A stretch of 64,000 bases of DNA from Pelobates cultripes (taxonomy: Eukaryota > Chordata > Amphibia > Anura > Pelobatidae). Made by a program: the position numbers and the translations under genes. Shown piece by piece: positions 1 through 11,935 of this stretch; the first letter of the stretch is position 1, and each line of letters opens with the position of its first letter. A model generated the notes under the pieces. The model was not told where the DNA came from. It worked only from the letters and a program-made list of their open reading frames with translations, and ran no database searches. The stretch covers positions 248,285,189 to 248,349,188 of the forward strand of contig OW240917.1 in NCBI GenBank assembly GCA_933207985.1, read 5' to 3'.

Positions 1-470
1 AGCACAGTACAGTCTCAGGGTGGTAGTATGGCGGGGCAGTACCTGTCTTGGGTTAGGTACCCTGTCAGCACAGTACGGTCTCAGGGTAATAGTATAGGGG
101 AGCAGTACCTGTCTTGGGTTAGGTACACTGTCAGCACAGAACAGTCTCAGGGTGATAGCATGGCGGGGCAGTACCTGTCTTGGGTTAGGTACACTATTAG
201 CACAGTATGGTCTCAGGGTGATAGTATGGCGGGGCAGTACCTGTCTTGGGTTAGGTACCCTGTCAGCACAGTACGGTCTCAGGGTGATAGTATGGCGGGG
301 CAGTACCTGTCTTGGGTTAGGTACACTGTCAGCACAGTACGGTCTCAGGGTGATAGCATGGCGGGGCAGTACCTGTCTTGGGTTAGGTACACTGTCAGCA
401 CAGTACAGTCTCAGGGTGGTAGTATGGCGGGGCAGTACCTGTCTTGGGTTAGGTACACTGTCAGCACATT
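1..470. repeat. 66-bp minisatellite, about 7 copies
   Basis: Seven head-to-tail copies start at 1, 67, 133, 199, 265, 331 and 397, each exactly 66 bp, and an eighth begins at 463 and breaks down after a few bases. Every copy carries GGCGGGGCAGTACCTGTCTT (or a one- or two-base variant) and GGGTTAGGTAC. The array probably extends left of the window. Because 66 is divisible by 3, long open frames run through it in more than one phase with a 22-residue period; these are a by-product of the repeat and I see no reason to call them genes. Confidence 0.97.
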
Positions 471-1060
471 ACCTGGGCAGGATAACAGTTACACTGTAGT
501 GGTGGTGTACCGGTAGTATTTTTATATTAGTTCTTTTGAGCCCAGGGTGATTCCTGCTGATGCTCTGTCACACTCTGGAAGCGTATTAGTTATTACTTCC
601 ATAGTGACCCCATCATGCTTGGCCACTGGGGGAGCGGTTTGGATTAATTTACATGGTTACCCAATATTAAAGACTGGTACATAAGTACAGCGTCCCCACT
701 CCCCGAAAAAAATAAACCTATTGGACTATTATGAACTCATGATGTGTGCCTGCAAGGATTTAGCTTTGCAATGTGCTCATTCAGAGATACAGTGCCCCTA
801 ATCATGTCAAGATTTTTGAGTATACTGAAATAAAATCCCCCCTCCACTTTCAGGATAGATACTCAGCAATGCTTAGTCTTCTGTGACAAGATGTCTGCTG
901 TCACTCATGGTCTTTGCATTGGTCCATCAGATCCCGTTTGCCCTAAAAGATAGGCCAGCACATTGTCCTGGCCGCGAGGATCGTCATTTGGTAAAGGCAA
1001 CAGAGTGCAGAGTCAGGCTTTTTTAAAAGTAGTTTCCTAAATATATCTATCTATAGCAAG
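471..1060. other. Intergenic, nothing recognised
   Basis: Unique-looking sequence after the minisatellite. No exon, RNA gene or clear repeat was seen. Confidence 0.5.
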
Positions 1061-1760
1061 GCTTTCGAAACTTTTCATGTTGGTGACACACTTTTTAGAC
1101 ATGCATTATTTTGTGACACGGTGTTCTGTTACTTGAACACGTCGCTTCAGTTGCAGTCGCGTCAAATAAGAGGTTTTCGACCCGATTGCGCATGCGCAGT
1201 GTACATGTGATCCCTTGACTGTCTTTTTGACATTCTGGCCCTTATTCACAATATAGTAATATAACATACCCACCCAAGTTGGATCTTCTTATCTTATTTA
1301 CTGTTGCTGGCTGCTGCAGCTGGCAGACTGGTGTGGGGGGAGCTGGCAGGCCTCTTTCTACCCCAAACACCTTTGTTTGTCTCTTTTTCCTCTTCCCCCA
1401 GCCCCTTCTAAGTCCACACTACCCTTCTCTTGTCTCCTCCTACCCTAGTGTGCCACTCTTTGCCCCTTCTCCTGTGCCCGCACAGCCTCACCTCGCTCCA
1501 TGGATAGTGGCCAAGCAGGTGCACAGCGGTAGAGGAGTTTCTGTTCCCCTGCCTGGTCTTACTGAAAGCAGTACTGGGCTCGTAGTGCTTTCAGACCAGG
1601 TAAGGGGAACAGACATTCCTCCACCACGGCTGCCTGCTCGGCCCCACTACATGGATTGGGGTTGGCATGAAGGGAGGTCTGTGCAATGCGCCCCCCTTCC
1701 TATCGGACAACTCAACACGACACACGTATAAACGCCTTATTGGCACAGGGGATAACGGAA
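1061..1760. repeat. Dispersed-repeat-like block with a foldback
   Basis: The inner part, about 1506-1645, is an imperfect inverted repeat: GGTAGAGGAG...CTGTTCCCCT...CCTGGTCTTACTGAAAGC on the left is mirrored by GCTTTCAGACCAGG...AGGGGAACAG...CTCCACC on the right, with a short loop near 1575-1581. The segment before it (TGACACACTTTTTAGACATG) resembles anuran dispersed repeats. A 150-codon open frame crosses the block but is low-complexity, proline- and serine-rich, and is best explained by the repeat. Confidence 0.5.
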
Positions 1761-2773
1761 CACTACAGTGTAAGGAATATAAACATGTATTCCTAACGCT
1801 ACTAATGACCTGTAGATGTTAAGGATTGAAAAGAACAGAACAACAGTAAATTTCACACATGGTTTTCCTCTTCCAGCACATTGTGTGCTCTGACTGTGCC
1901 AGGATGTAATATGGATTGTGACGTCACTAAATCTTTAATATACATTTTAATTAAAACTGATCACATGAAAGACACAAAACAATAAAAAATAAAAAAAAAT
2001 GTAAACAAGCGATAGCTGATTTTTAATGTTTTAGTCAGTGGTGTAAATTCGAAAAAATGATGCTTCCCTGTCACGCCTGTCACAATAGAATGGCTCTACC
2101 AAACCTTGGTCCTGGATGGGATCAGAGTTAAAATAAAATATTAAAAAAGCATGCAACTCGCACCAAGATTCAATAAATCTCTATTTGTGCTTTCTGGCAT
2201 TGACTTGCATTGTGGCGTGAATTCCTGCCATTATGCCATACGTTCTCTGAAGAGCTCCGAGCATTCACCATCCTATGAGTCAGTAAGACGTACAGTGTAT
2301 ACTGGGCTGTGGGTGACAGACTCATCATAGACTGCAAGCAGTGACAAGTCACCTTTATTATCGGATACAGACACCACAGTCTGAGAGTGTATTAATAGAT
2401 TTAATATAAATGGTAATTAAATTTTCTGGACTCCTCTCCTACATGCTGATTGAGGTATCACGTGACCGATCCAATATTAGGATCCAGAACTAGAGACGGG
2501 GTGGGGGGTGGGAGAGATTTCAGGACCAGAGTAGCAGCATTTATGTATTAAAAGAAACTCCCCTACTGTCTTATAAATATTACAATATAAAGTGTAAAAA
2601 ATAAAATAAAAAACACTGTTTATATGTATGCAGTTTGCTCCGCACAAGCTTAACAAGTTAAAATTGCAAGTCAACTTTCTTTCTATGACTAAGTTTAATT
2701 AATCAGTGTGCTTTAGGGCTGTTGCAAGGGTTTCTGGCAGGTGCAGTTTGTACAATTATCGCCAGCCAACAGC
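1761..2773. other. Intergenic, AT-rich, nothing recognised
   Basis: AT-rich sequence with short A/T runs, without splice-bounded coding sequence or a recognisable repeat family. Confidence 0.45.
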
Positions 2774-3200
2774 TTAAAGGGACACTACAATATACCCCCA
2801 TCATATATTATCACTGTGTAGTAGATATACTACAATAAAAGAGTCATGCATTTAATTTTTTTTTTTATTGGGGTAGATTTAAAAAGCACTTTTAAGAGCT
2901 GCAGCTCTCTCGTCTGCAGACTTTGCAAGCCCTCCTCTTCTAACCCCGCCCAGACTTTGTGGCTGTCCAATCACAGACTTCCCAATGCAGCTCAATGAGA
3001 AGTGTTTGGAAGGCAGGTACTCTGGGCAATTGATGCCTCAGTTCCACTGAGCTAAACAACCAGGAAGTAACAGGACTGGTTGTGTGATTGACAGCCAGGA
3101 GGGTGTAACCTGGTCACTTTTTAAAAAGTGTCATTTCTATTAAAAAGCAAATTCTTCACACAAAGCACTTCAGCAAGAGACCACACTAGAGACCAATAAA
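2774..3200. mobile_element. TTAA-type inverted-repeat element, one end only
   Basis: It begins TTAAAGGGACACTACAATAT, the terminal motif shared with other elements here. Its interior (pyrimidine-rich TCTTCTAACCCCGCCC, CCAATCACAGACTTCCC, GGAAGTAACAGGACTGGTTG) is found inverted at 54160-54539, which identifies both as one subfamily. No matching right terminus was found before the next element, so it is truncated. Confidence 0.7.
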
Positions 3201-3290
3201 CAAACACAGCCATAAGCTATGCGAGTTAACAGACACTGGTTTGGCATGTCCTTTCCCATTCTATAGTTTTCCAAAAAACATGATGGTACA

Positions 3291-3769
3291 TTAAAAGGAC
3301 CTCTATAGGCACCCAAACCACTTCAGCTCAATGGAGTGGTCTGGTTACCAGGTCCCTCTAGTGTTAACCCTGCAGCTGTAAACATAGCAGATTCAGAGAA
3401 ACTGCTATGTTTACACTGAGGGTTAATCCAGCCTCTAGTTGCTCTCACTGACAGCTGCTAGAGACGCTTCTGCGATTCTCCCTGTGAAAATCACAGTGAG
3501 AAGACGCTGACGTCCATAGGAAGGCATTGAGAAATGCTTTCCTATGGACGGTTTGAATGCGTGCGGCTCTTGCTACACATGCGGCGCCGACGTCGGCAGG
3601 AGGAGGAGAGTTCCCCAGCACAGAGAGCCGGCGCTGGAGAAAGGCAAGTGGCTGAAGGGGTTTTAACTGCTTCAGCCCAGCAGGAGGGGGGCCATGAGGG
3701 TGGTTGGGGAGGGGGGAGACCTAAGGACTACTACGAGTTTGTTTTCCTGGCAGTATAGTGGTCCTTTAA
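3291..3769. mobile_element. TTAA-bounded MITE-like element
   Basis: The element is bounded by TTAA at 3291-3294 and 3766-3769, with inverted ends: left AAGGACCTCTATAGGCACC, right ending GGCAGTATAGTGGTCCTT. Inside are smaller stem-loops (AACATAGCAG...CTGCTATGTT at 3385-3411 and GTCCATAGGAAGGCATT...AATGCTTTCCTATGGAC near 3512-3549). No transposase is present. TTAA flanks would fit piggyBac-type target duplication, but the superfamily is inference. Confidence 0.8.
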
Positions 3770-5617
3770 GGGAGAGTAAAAGGTTTAACATCCAGGTTCT
3801 TGTCTAAAATGTGAAGTCAGAAATCCAAATGCAAGCCAAAATTGGAAAAGTTCGACAAAACCAGCAAGTTCCCAGTTTAGCCATTTTCTTTTGCATTAAA
3901 TTTCACATACAATTTGCACTTTTAAAAGCTTATTCTAACCGAAAACAATTCAAAACACAATTTTTGTACCCTTGGTGCTCTCTTCAGCCATTACACAGAC
4001 AGAATCTTTACAATTTGTCAGACTGATCCCACCCACGATACAGCTCAGATCTGAAATGCTGGCAAATTCTCTCTGTTTGAAATGATACAGTAACCCCTGA
4101 AAATTGGCCTAGCCTCCTTCGTGCTTTGACTGTGGTGAAGTGTAGCTGGTACATCGCTAGGCACCGTAAGGGGTCCGTGTCTGCATTATCTTTTTGACTT
4201 TATAATAGCCTAGTTATGCACTAACATGGCCAAGTCAGGGGATAAAAGAACTCTGAAAACATTTCAATTTGTTTGCAGTTCAGCAACTTTTTGCCATATC
4301 TCAAAATGAATTTTAGCCACTTGTGGCATTATAAATAAAAAAATGAACAGGGTGGCATGTTACAGATTGGTTCTTGGCATTACAGGTTTCAGCCTACTCA
4401 ATCTTATCTGTGATACGGCCCCTGTCAGTCAGTCTTCACTGTACTGACTAAGAAATGGCAGAAAAAAGGTCCAGTCCTTCTTACTGAATAGCAGGTGTTG
4501 GCACATTTTTTAAATAAAAAGGAATTTTAATAACTTTATTAAGAAACTGGGACCTTTCTTTTGTTATCCAATTACAGTTAACATTCGTGGTGAAGACAGG
4601 AGAACGGGGCACCCTTCAAATGCCATTTAGGCGGGCTGACTAGTGTTCGGTGCGGATATGGTTTGTAGTGCAAAGGACCAGGCAGAAAGCAGACAAACGT
4701 TATCAATTTAAAGGTTAGTAACAGCATTATAGCTACATTGACCGGTTTACATAGATTTTCGTGGCACTGCATCCGGAGTTATCGGGTCAAAGATGTACAT
4801 ATGCCAGCCTATTTTGCCACCCACGGATCCTCATTAGTACGAATAAGAGCGGTTTAAAAGTAGAATGCATAAAGAGGTTTGCGCTGCTTGGGCAGTCCTC
4901 GCACAGTTCTCTCACTTCCTGGAGGGGAGAGAGAAAATGTCCTCTATTGTTTGAGCAGCATGATCTTCAACAATACACACAAAAAACTGAGCATCTCTGA
5001 AGTATGAGTTTCCGGCTGATTGACAGGCTGACAGTTATCTTTAGTGGCAGCGATTCTTACAAATTACTGCCGCTATACTGTAGCTCATTCTCAAGAACGT
5101 GAGGTTTCATGAGTGGCTCTAAACAATAATGCAAAGTGCGTATGGTTCTTAAACGGACATTCTATAGAATTAAACAGAAATGTTCTGCTGTACATATTAA
5201 AATTAGGATTTATACCTGAACCAGCATTAACTACAACATTAAACCCAGTTCAGACCGAATTTTGGAGTTACCCATAGCCTAAACATTAACCTGGCAACTC
5301 TCCCAAAGTTTCTTGTGAACTCTGCAAGGTATGAATCAATGGATCTCGCCAAGTCCAATAACCCAATTGTAAACATCACTGCACATGTGAATTTTATATC
5401 ATAACTCCCAACATTTCAAATAGACACAAATTAATTTAAGGGTGAGACCAGGGGTGTGGCTGTTCTGAGAAAATTTAGGTGACTTCCTAATAATATATGC
5501 AACTAAATGTATTTAAGAACAAGAACAACCTATGTACATTTAAAGAGCAGATTTCTGGCATAAATGCTGACAAAAAAACACCCAGCTCCTATAGCAGAGT
5601 GGCAGATGGATTTGGGC
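3770..5617. other. Intergenic, nothing recognised
   Basis: No exon, RNA gene or clear transposon end found. Short open frames here are isolated and have no recognisable protein similarity. Confidence 0.45.
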
Positions 5618-6229
5618 CCAAGATAAAGACTATATATGGACTTATATTTTATATTGTTACTTTATATTTTTTTTAATTTGTATGTATTTGTATATTGGCC
5701 GCTCATCTATAACCACTCCTGTTAGTTCCTATTTTGGATTGATGACCATACTGCATGGAGTTCCAGGTTATTGAGCGATTAGCTCTTTGTGATATACACA
5801 CATGTAAGTGTGACCAATAAATGTGATTTTGTATTTTTATAACAAACTTCACTATCTTTGATTTCCTTTTTTCCATATATCCTATGAGACGATTTTTCAG
5901 CCTATCCATCGTATTACACACTGCCCCTGAGTGGGCGAGAAGCCCTATTCCACGTGCGTTTGAGAGTCTACAATCACTTATCTTTACAAGTTTTTTAACT
6001 GTATTACGCTATGTCAGATTTCTGATTCTTATACAGAATTCATATGGATTTCATTTTCCATCAGGTTGTTGTATATTTTATATATTAATTCACACGTATT
6101 CTGGGTGTTTTCCACCTTTTTGCTATTTTACATTGTCTCTTGGGTGTCTGTGAGGTACACCTAGGAATTCTTCCAGTTATACGTTTTATTTTTGTAGTGT
6201 ATATACTATTTTTTGCCAAGATAAAGACT
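5618..6229. mobile_element. 584-bp insertion flanked by a 14-bp target-site duplication
   Basis: CCAAGATAAAGACT occurs at 5618-5631 and again, identically, at 6216-6229, enclosing 584 bp. The enclosed sequence (including CTGTGAGGTACACCTAGGAA) resembles a dispersed anuran repeat but contains no coding domain and no clear terminal inverted repeat. A perfect 14-bp duplication suggests retrotransposon-type insertion. The family is not identified. Confidence 0.7.
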
Positions 6230-6267
6230 GTCTCTTCTCATAGGGAGTATCAAATTTTGATCTATAC

Positions 6268-6404
6268 CGGGGTGCTCAAGGTGTAGATACCCCAGATGTT
6301 TTAAGACTACAACTTCCTTGATGCTTTATCATTCTAAACGCATGCAAAGCATCATGGGAGGTGTAGTTCTACAACAGCTGGAGATCTACTTGTTGCACAC
6401 CCCT
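6268..6404. repeat. Hairpin MITE, CATGATGC/GCATCATG family
   Basis: Imperfect palindrome: GGGGTGCTCAAGGTGTAGAT on the left faces AGATCTACTTGTTGCACACC on the right, with ACTACAACTTCC.TGATGC mirrored by GCATCATGGGAGGTGTAGT inside. Relatives lie at 24632-24757 and 53104-53236. Confidence 0.75.
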
Positions 6405-8294
6405 GATACAGACATTGGTTCTGCCGCACTGCAATTCTGTTGCAAAACAAATCAAACAATTCAATAATTGGTTTAGAATGTGTTTTGGATTAAGCTTTTT
6501 TTTTTAATGCAATGAACCTTTTCATGTACGTTTGTCGCTTAATTAAAGTATATGATTTCTCTTGTGATATCACATTTGCCATGGTATGCCCCAAATGAAT
6601 TCACCATATTTTATTGGTTTTTCTACGGACCCCTTCCCCCAACATATGACCTTTAGTCTTTCCACGTGCAGTGTGTGAATACCTGCCAACTGACCTGGAT
6701 TTCCAGGCACAGTCTCCATATGTTGCAGTGTTTTCTTGGCTATATCCCAGTCCTGAACCTTGTACACATTATCAGAGTATTAAACAGCCATCCTGTTGTG
6801 CTTGTACGATTCAGTGGAATATTTATTCTCATAAGGGCCGCTCTAAAACCAGTTCTGCAGGATTCTCTGTTACATATCCACAGAATTATAATCATTTTGT
6901 GAACATGGATCCTGTACGATTATTTAACTCCTTTATGTATAAATACAAAAACCATGACATTTCGGCAGAATAAGCACCAGCGCAGAGAGTCAACTACACA
7001 ATCAAATACTAGGAACAAACAGATTGTGGCATTTTCTTTACTAACAATATAAAACATTTATGCAAAACACTTTTTCCTGAGCAGCAAATGAAGAGAGTCT
7101 CTGCGAATTCTGCAACCCACATTGCCTGCTAATGAAATCGCACATTACATTCCTATCCCATACTCTCCCTGCTTGTGAAAGAGCACATTGTTCTAAGTTC
7201 AACCCCGCCGTTAAAATATACTAATTCAGGGCCTGTAGCACTGCCAATACCTGCAAATCAATAGCTCTGCACATGACTCCAGCAGAGCCTGCTCTGCACA
7301 CACAAAACATTGTATACCTTCATAGTATTGCACAACAGATACTGTACAGAAAATGGACACATTACATTCTGTGAAATGCTCTGTACAGTAACGTAGTGTC
7401 AAGGCAGTTAAACATCCATCAGTTTAATTAGTTGCAGCTAAAAACTGACAGATACGTTCCAGAACAAAACAAAATTTACAAAAAAAAACAAACAAAAAAA
7501 AAACAACTAAACTGTGAATAGTCAAAAATTGTAAAGTTTAGGACGAAACAGAATAATTGTTAAAGGTTCTTATTCTGCTACCTTTACAACTATTCTTTCT
7601 GGCCTAAATTTGCAATTCCCAGGTTAATGTGCAGCAGTTCAAGTTTTAGTGGATAACCCTGTTTATTTAAGCAGGTTTATGTACTAGACAGAAAATTGCA
7701 GTGAAATGAATATCAAACTGAAAAATGTAGTCACTGAACTGCGATCATAGCCAAGTTGCATATTTTATTTTATTTTTAAAACTTTGTCTATATTTTGCAT
7801 TTGAATTTTGAATGCACTGCAATTCTGTGTTTAGTAAATAAATTCCAGGAGAACATCTAAATAAAACAAAAAAAATAAAAATAAAAAATATTCACATTAG
7901 CATTGATAGTTCCAGTTCAAGCATGCAAGAGTAGAGAACGATAATGCAGTATAAGTCTTTCTTACAGCCCCTGGGGCATTCGGCATTCAGATAAGCAGCA
8001 ACACTGGCCAAAGCAGTGTGTAGGACTCAGCACTCCTGTACAAAGCAGTACACTTTATAGGATTGCCCTGCCCTGCATTAAGACAGGTGTACAAGAAAAG
8101 GGAAGCCTAGTATACGGTACAATTCCTTGATTTGAGACTCCAATGAATGTCGGCTGTGATAAACACCTTTATATACAATCCTGGTGAAGGAACCAGACAG
8201 GTGAGAATCCTAAAGAACTGTAATACTCCCAAAGCCAAAGATGTACTATTCAGTGGTCTGATAAGCCAGTACTTTTATATTCCTGCTACTCCCG
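6405..8294. other. Non-coding; probably includes the FAM110A 3' UTR
   Basis: This lies downstream of the minus-strand FAM110A stop codon. Candidate minus-strand AATAAA signals (TTTATT on the plus strand) are at 7764-7769 and 7662-7667. Neither has a decisive downstream element, so the transcript end is not fixed. The rest is AT-rich with A-runs and no recognised exon. Confidence 0.4.
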
Positions 8295-9284
8295 TTACAT
8301 TGGCATCTTTTGGGCATCCCTAGCTTGCCGAAGTCCATACAGCCATTTGATCACCCTGGCGTTTCTTTCGATAATTGAAATGCCATAAGGGATACGCGAT
8401 GTTGGGGTCTCTTCAGGGGTGACTGCACTGAACTGTGATTGGGCACATTCAGAGCTCTCTGCACTGACGCTGTGAATCTTAAGAGACACTATATCAGAGC
8501 TTGCCCGGGCAAAGTGCTCTGCGCCAATAGTTGCCACTTCTCCGGGGTCCAGTCCACAGTAATTGAAGAAGCGTTCCAGATCAGCGCTAGCTCTTGAGTA
8601 GCGATCACTCAGGTCAGACTTTGATCGCTGTAGTGTGGCCTGCCGTTTTCCTGGGTCCGTTGGCGAACACAAGGGTGAACGGAAAGGGTTATCAGTGGGG
8701 AGACCAGACCTGGCAGGGGAGGCCATCACAGGAGTTACAACCACATCAGGACCTTTAAGTGGCCGTAGGGTTTCTCCAGGCCGGACGTCCACTCTGCGCA
8801 CAGCTGATGTGCTGGGTGCCCGATGACTGGAAGGAGTCTCAGGCCTGGACAGATCCCTTGGTTTCTCTAGTTCTTGCCAGGGTGACACGTCTGCCCGTGG
8901 AGATGTGAGAGGACTGTCACATATATTGATTAGGTTATTGAGTATGTCCAGGTTAAGGGAAGTTTTAGATGTCCTGCCTTCCGCTCTCTGGGATGCCGGT
9001 GAGCCCTTGCGATTTGGGGTAAGGAGCACTCTCCGGACTCCTGGCGAAAAGAGAGGCTGTCGGGTCAGCGGTGCCCTTACTGGCTCTTGTTTGGTGGCTG
9101 CCACATGCTTGCTTTTGACATACTTTGCCTTGTCTGCCTCCAATCTCTCCACTGCGCTTAGTTTACGGCTGCCAGCATCATTCTGGCGTTTAAAGTACTC
9201 TGGGCCCTTGTTAAGAATGCGGAAGGGCATCGCGGATGTGAGAGGGGCTCCCATCCCATTCGACTGCAGCGTGCCAACAGACAT
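8295..9284 (-). CDS. FAM110A: FAM110A, family with sequence similarity 110 member A
   Basis: A single uninterrupted coding exon of 329 residues. The first ATG (minus strand, 9284) follows a purine-pyrimidine context of TTTCCA; the frame extends four codons further up only through a TTG, so ATG is preferred. The FAM110 N-terminal region is marked by SAVERLEADKAKYVKS (residues 43-58), QPLFSP and LTPNR. A middle block has LDILNNLINICDSP and STSAVRRVDVRP. The C-terminal region has RSKSDLSDRYSRASADLERF (about 220-239), FNYCGLDP, ARASSDIVSL and ERNARVIKWLYGLRQAR (306-322). Human FAM110A is slightly shorter, and these blocks agree with it better than with FAM110B/C/D as I remember them. Family members locate to centrosomes and spindle poles and affect microtubules and cell-cycle progression; the protein has no enzymatic motif. 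A coding sequence in one exon is usual for this family. The gene is transcribed away from the other two host genes. Confidence 0.95.
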   Translation of the reverse strand: MSVGTLQSNGMGAPLTSAMPFRILNKGPEYFKRQNDAGSRKLSAVERLEADKAKYVKSKHVAATKQEPVRAPLTRQPLFSPGVRRVLLTPNRKGSPASQRAEGRTSKTSLNLDILNNLINICDSPLTSPRADVSPWQELEKPRDLSRPETPSSHRAPSTSAVRRVDVRPGETLRPLKGPDVVVTPVMASPARSGLPTDNPFRSPLCSPTDPGKRQATLQRSKSDLSDRYSRASADLERFFNYCGLDPGEVATIGAEHFARASSDIVSLKIHSVSAESSECAQSQFSAVTPEETPTSRIPYGISIIERNARVIKWLYGLRQARDAQKMPM

Positions 9285-9418
9285 TGGAAACTTCAAACAG
9301 AACCACTAGCTTCTTGTCGCTCTGGCAAACATATTAACCAATAGCTGCGTTTTCTCTTGCATACTAGAATATCCAGCCCGTCCGATACAGAGGCGTCTAG
9401 TCACTGGAGAAACAATTC
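9285..9418 (-). other. FAM110A: FAM110A 5' UTR up to a likely splice acceptor
   Basis: Read on the minus strand, a pyrimidine-rich tract followed by TTTTGCAG ends at 9419, directly before GAATTGTTTCTCC. This looks like the 3' splice site for the coding exon, giving about 134 nt of leader before the ATG. The upstream non-coding exon was not located. Confidence 0.45.
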
Positions 9419-11799
9419 CTGCAAAACCAGAGAGAAACATTAACTCAGGACATTCATCCCTCTAAAGGTTTACAAGAGTTTGCCGGGCAGAAAGCATCAA
9501 CCACACAAAAGCCAGAGGCTGCTGGAGCATAGAGAGAGGGCGGGTGTTCACTTTCCATTAACAGTATTCCTCTCTCCCTTCCTCCCACCTCATCCTATCC
9601 TCCAATCCTTCACAGAGGTTCCTCTTCAAACAGGGACTGTCCCACCCACTGGAGCAGCAGTTGCTGGCAGCAGGAGCAGTAGCCAAATCTGTCTGTTATC
9701 CCCCACTATAGGACATCTGTCCCTACACTGCAGCTAAATAGCTGGAAATTTCCACTAGCCTTGGACATTTAGAATATACACACAAAGGCAGGGGAGACAT
9801 TGAATATGTATCAGAGCTGGTAAACTGAGCGGACTTCTATTCATCATATGGATGGACGCCAAGGATACATAGGGAGGGAAATTCACTAAAATGAAAATTA
9901 TTAGGAATTTAAAGAGAATTTTTAAGTTTTCCAGAACGACTATGATTCTATTTCAGATATTTTGACCAGAAATGTGAAATTCCAGACAATTTAAACTTTA
10001 ACAAATAACCCAGATATACACGGAATAAAAGTATATAGTTTAAAAGTTTAAAGAACCCCAAACCTCCCTGTGCACATATACAAAAAAATAAAAATAATAC
10101 ACACACACACACACACACACACAAATAAAAACGATATATCAAAACAAAAAAACCCACAAGATTGACAGTTTAAAAGACTGGCATCATATAAGCAAATACG
10201 ACGCACTCTGAACTAAAATATGATTTCCTGCCTTAACCGGATCCCAAAATGTTTAGAACATCAGAATATAAGGATGTGCCCACCTTTGCTTTTGGTACAG
10301 TAAGTTAAATTGGCACTGCCCATACTCTCTGCAGCAATCACTGGACTACAGAGCAAACCGCACATGACAGCGCAATGCATAGTGTCACCAGCAATGGGGA
10401 TAAGGGGGGGATATCACCACGGCAACCACTGACCCATATTACAATGGATTTCTCAGGCAGAGGGGGGCTGGTTGGGCAATTATTGTGCCCAGAGCAAGCC
10501 AGAACGACAGCTCAGCATTCTCCTCATACTTACATCTCCCATTCATTGCCTGGTCACAGTCACACTGACCTGTCTATCAGGCTGGCCCTAGGAGGGGAAC
10601 TCAGTGTGTGACTCAGGGACACAGAGGGGGGGGGGAGGAGGGGACTCAGGAGCCTAATGAGATACAAGAACACGGACAAGGTGAGGAAATGCAGTTATAG
10701 GGACAGGCACAACCTGCCCCCAATCTGCTCTGTAAAACAACTCTCACAATGCTTACTTAGCTAAACAAAAACTTTCTGAATATCTGTTGACCACAACTCC
10801 CTTCTTGAGGTGGGAATGAAGGCCCTAAAAAAAAAAATAACACAAAATAAAACATCCTCAAATTCCTCCCAAAACACATATCTACACCTAAACAAGGCTT
10901 TCCATAAACTACAACCATCATAACGCATGTGAAGAGGTCATGCTGAGCATTATAGGGGCAGCAGTCCAAAGAGGATTTATTTTGCTGGCTGATCAGTCTA
11001 TGTGGAAATGCGGAATATGAAAGTAGTTTATTACAATTAAGCAACTCCTTATAGACCGGGCTATTCGCCAAGCATGCAAGATAGCCAAGCTGAACACATA
11101 ACTGACCTGGAGAATTTTTCCCAAATCAGTTACTCTGGCCTAAAGAAATGTACTCTGAATTCCCCCAATAAATCACAATTTAGTGTATAATATAATCCTG
11201 ATAAAAATATAGAAAGTTCTATAAATTAATCAACCATCTTTGCTTTGGCAGAATGTCTGCAGTTTTCCCAACAATTATGCACAGGAGATTTGGAGATATA
11301 TATATAGATGTATGGAACGCTATCCATCCCACAACCTGGCAGAATTTGGATACCCTTTTATGGAGGTCCTACAGTGCAGTCTGTACCTGAGCGCTTTCTG
11401 GAATAAATTAGACGTTTTCTTTTCGCTTACTCCCATGGGACTTTCTTACTTTCTCTCCCAGTATTGAGATCACCTCACCTGGCACCGCCCCCCCTTCCTT
11501 CTCTCCTCCCCCAATTTCCCACACACCTCTTCCTGTGTCTCAGGTAACGAGACCAGGCTTAACCCATAAACATCCGCTGACATGAAGAGACAGGTAGACA
11601 CTGCTGCTGTCAGATTAGGGTTGCCAAATGTGTCATACGTCCTCGGATACATATTATCCCTGCTGATAGGTGGTACAGAAAAAGTGCTGCACTGGTGTAT
11701 GTAGCATTCATAGTCTGCAGGAGGGTAATCAGCACACTAATAAATGTAGTTCCTTTGGGATCCTCTCTTGAATAATGTACTGGTATCTAGACGTGTGGA
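9419..11799. other. Probable FAM110A intron or upstream region
   Basis: No coding exon recognised. It holds a dinucleotide repeat (10099-10123), a G-run near 10626-10640 and generic non-coding sequence. A first FAM110A exon could lie here or further right, but no specific site can be supported. Confidence 0.4.
10099..10123. repeat. (AC)n microsatellite
   Basis: About twelve uninterrupted AC units. Confidence 0.95.
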
Positions 11800-11935
11800 C
11801 GAATACGTTTCAGCTGCGATGAACAAATCAAATGCCTGTTAATCTATTTCGGAACTAATCTCAGATGCATTGATTAGCTCCGGCATAGATTAACAGGCAT
11901 TTAATTGATTCGTTCATTGCAGCTGAAATGGATTT
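11800..11935. repeat. Foldback element
   Basis: GTTTCAGCTGCGATGAAC and AATGCCTGTTAATCTAT on the left are mirrored by ATAGATTAACAGGCATT and GTTCATTGCAGCTGAAA on the right, around a loop of roughly 35 nt. Confidence 0.75.

Noticed and set aside
28..516. 162- and 115-codon open frames in the minisatellite, or a CRISPR-like array
   Set aside because: The repetition is a 66-bp tandem array with no spacers, and the peptides are its direct by-product.
1279..1731. 150-codon open frame
   Set aside because: It crosses a foldback repeat, is low in complexity and matches no protein family I know.
3534..3758. 74-codon frame, arginine-rich
   Set aside because: It lies wholly inside a TTAA-bounded MITE.
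9285..9296. TTG start giving FAM110A four more residues
   Set aside because: A conventional ATG lies four codons downstream; TTG starts are not expected in a vertebrate nuclear gene.
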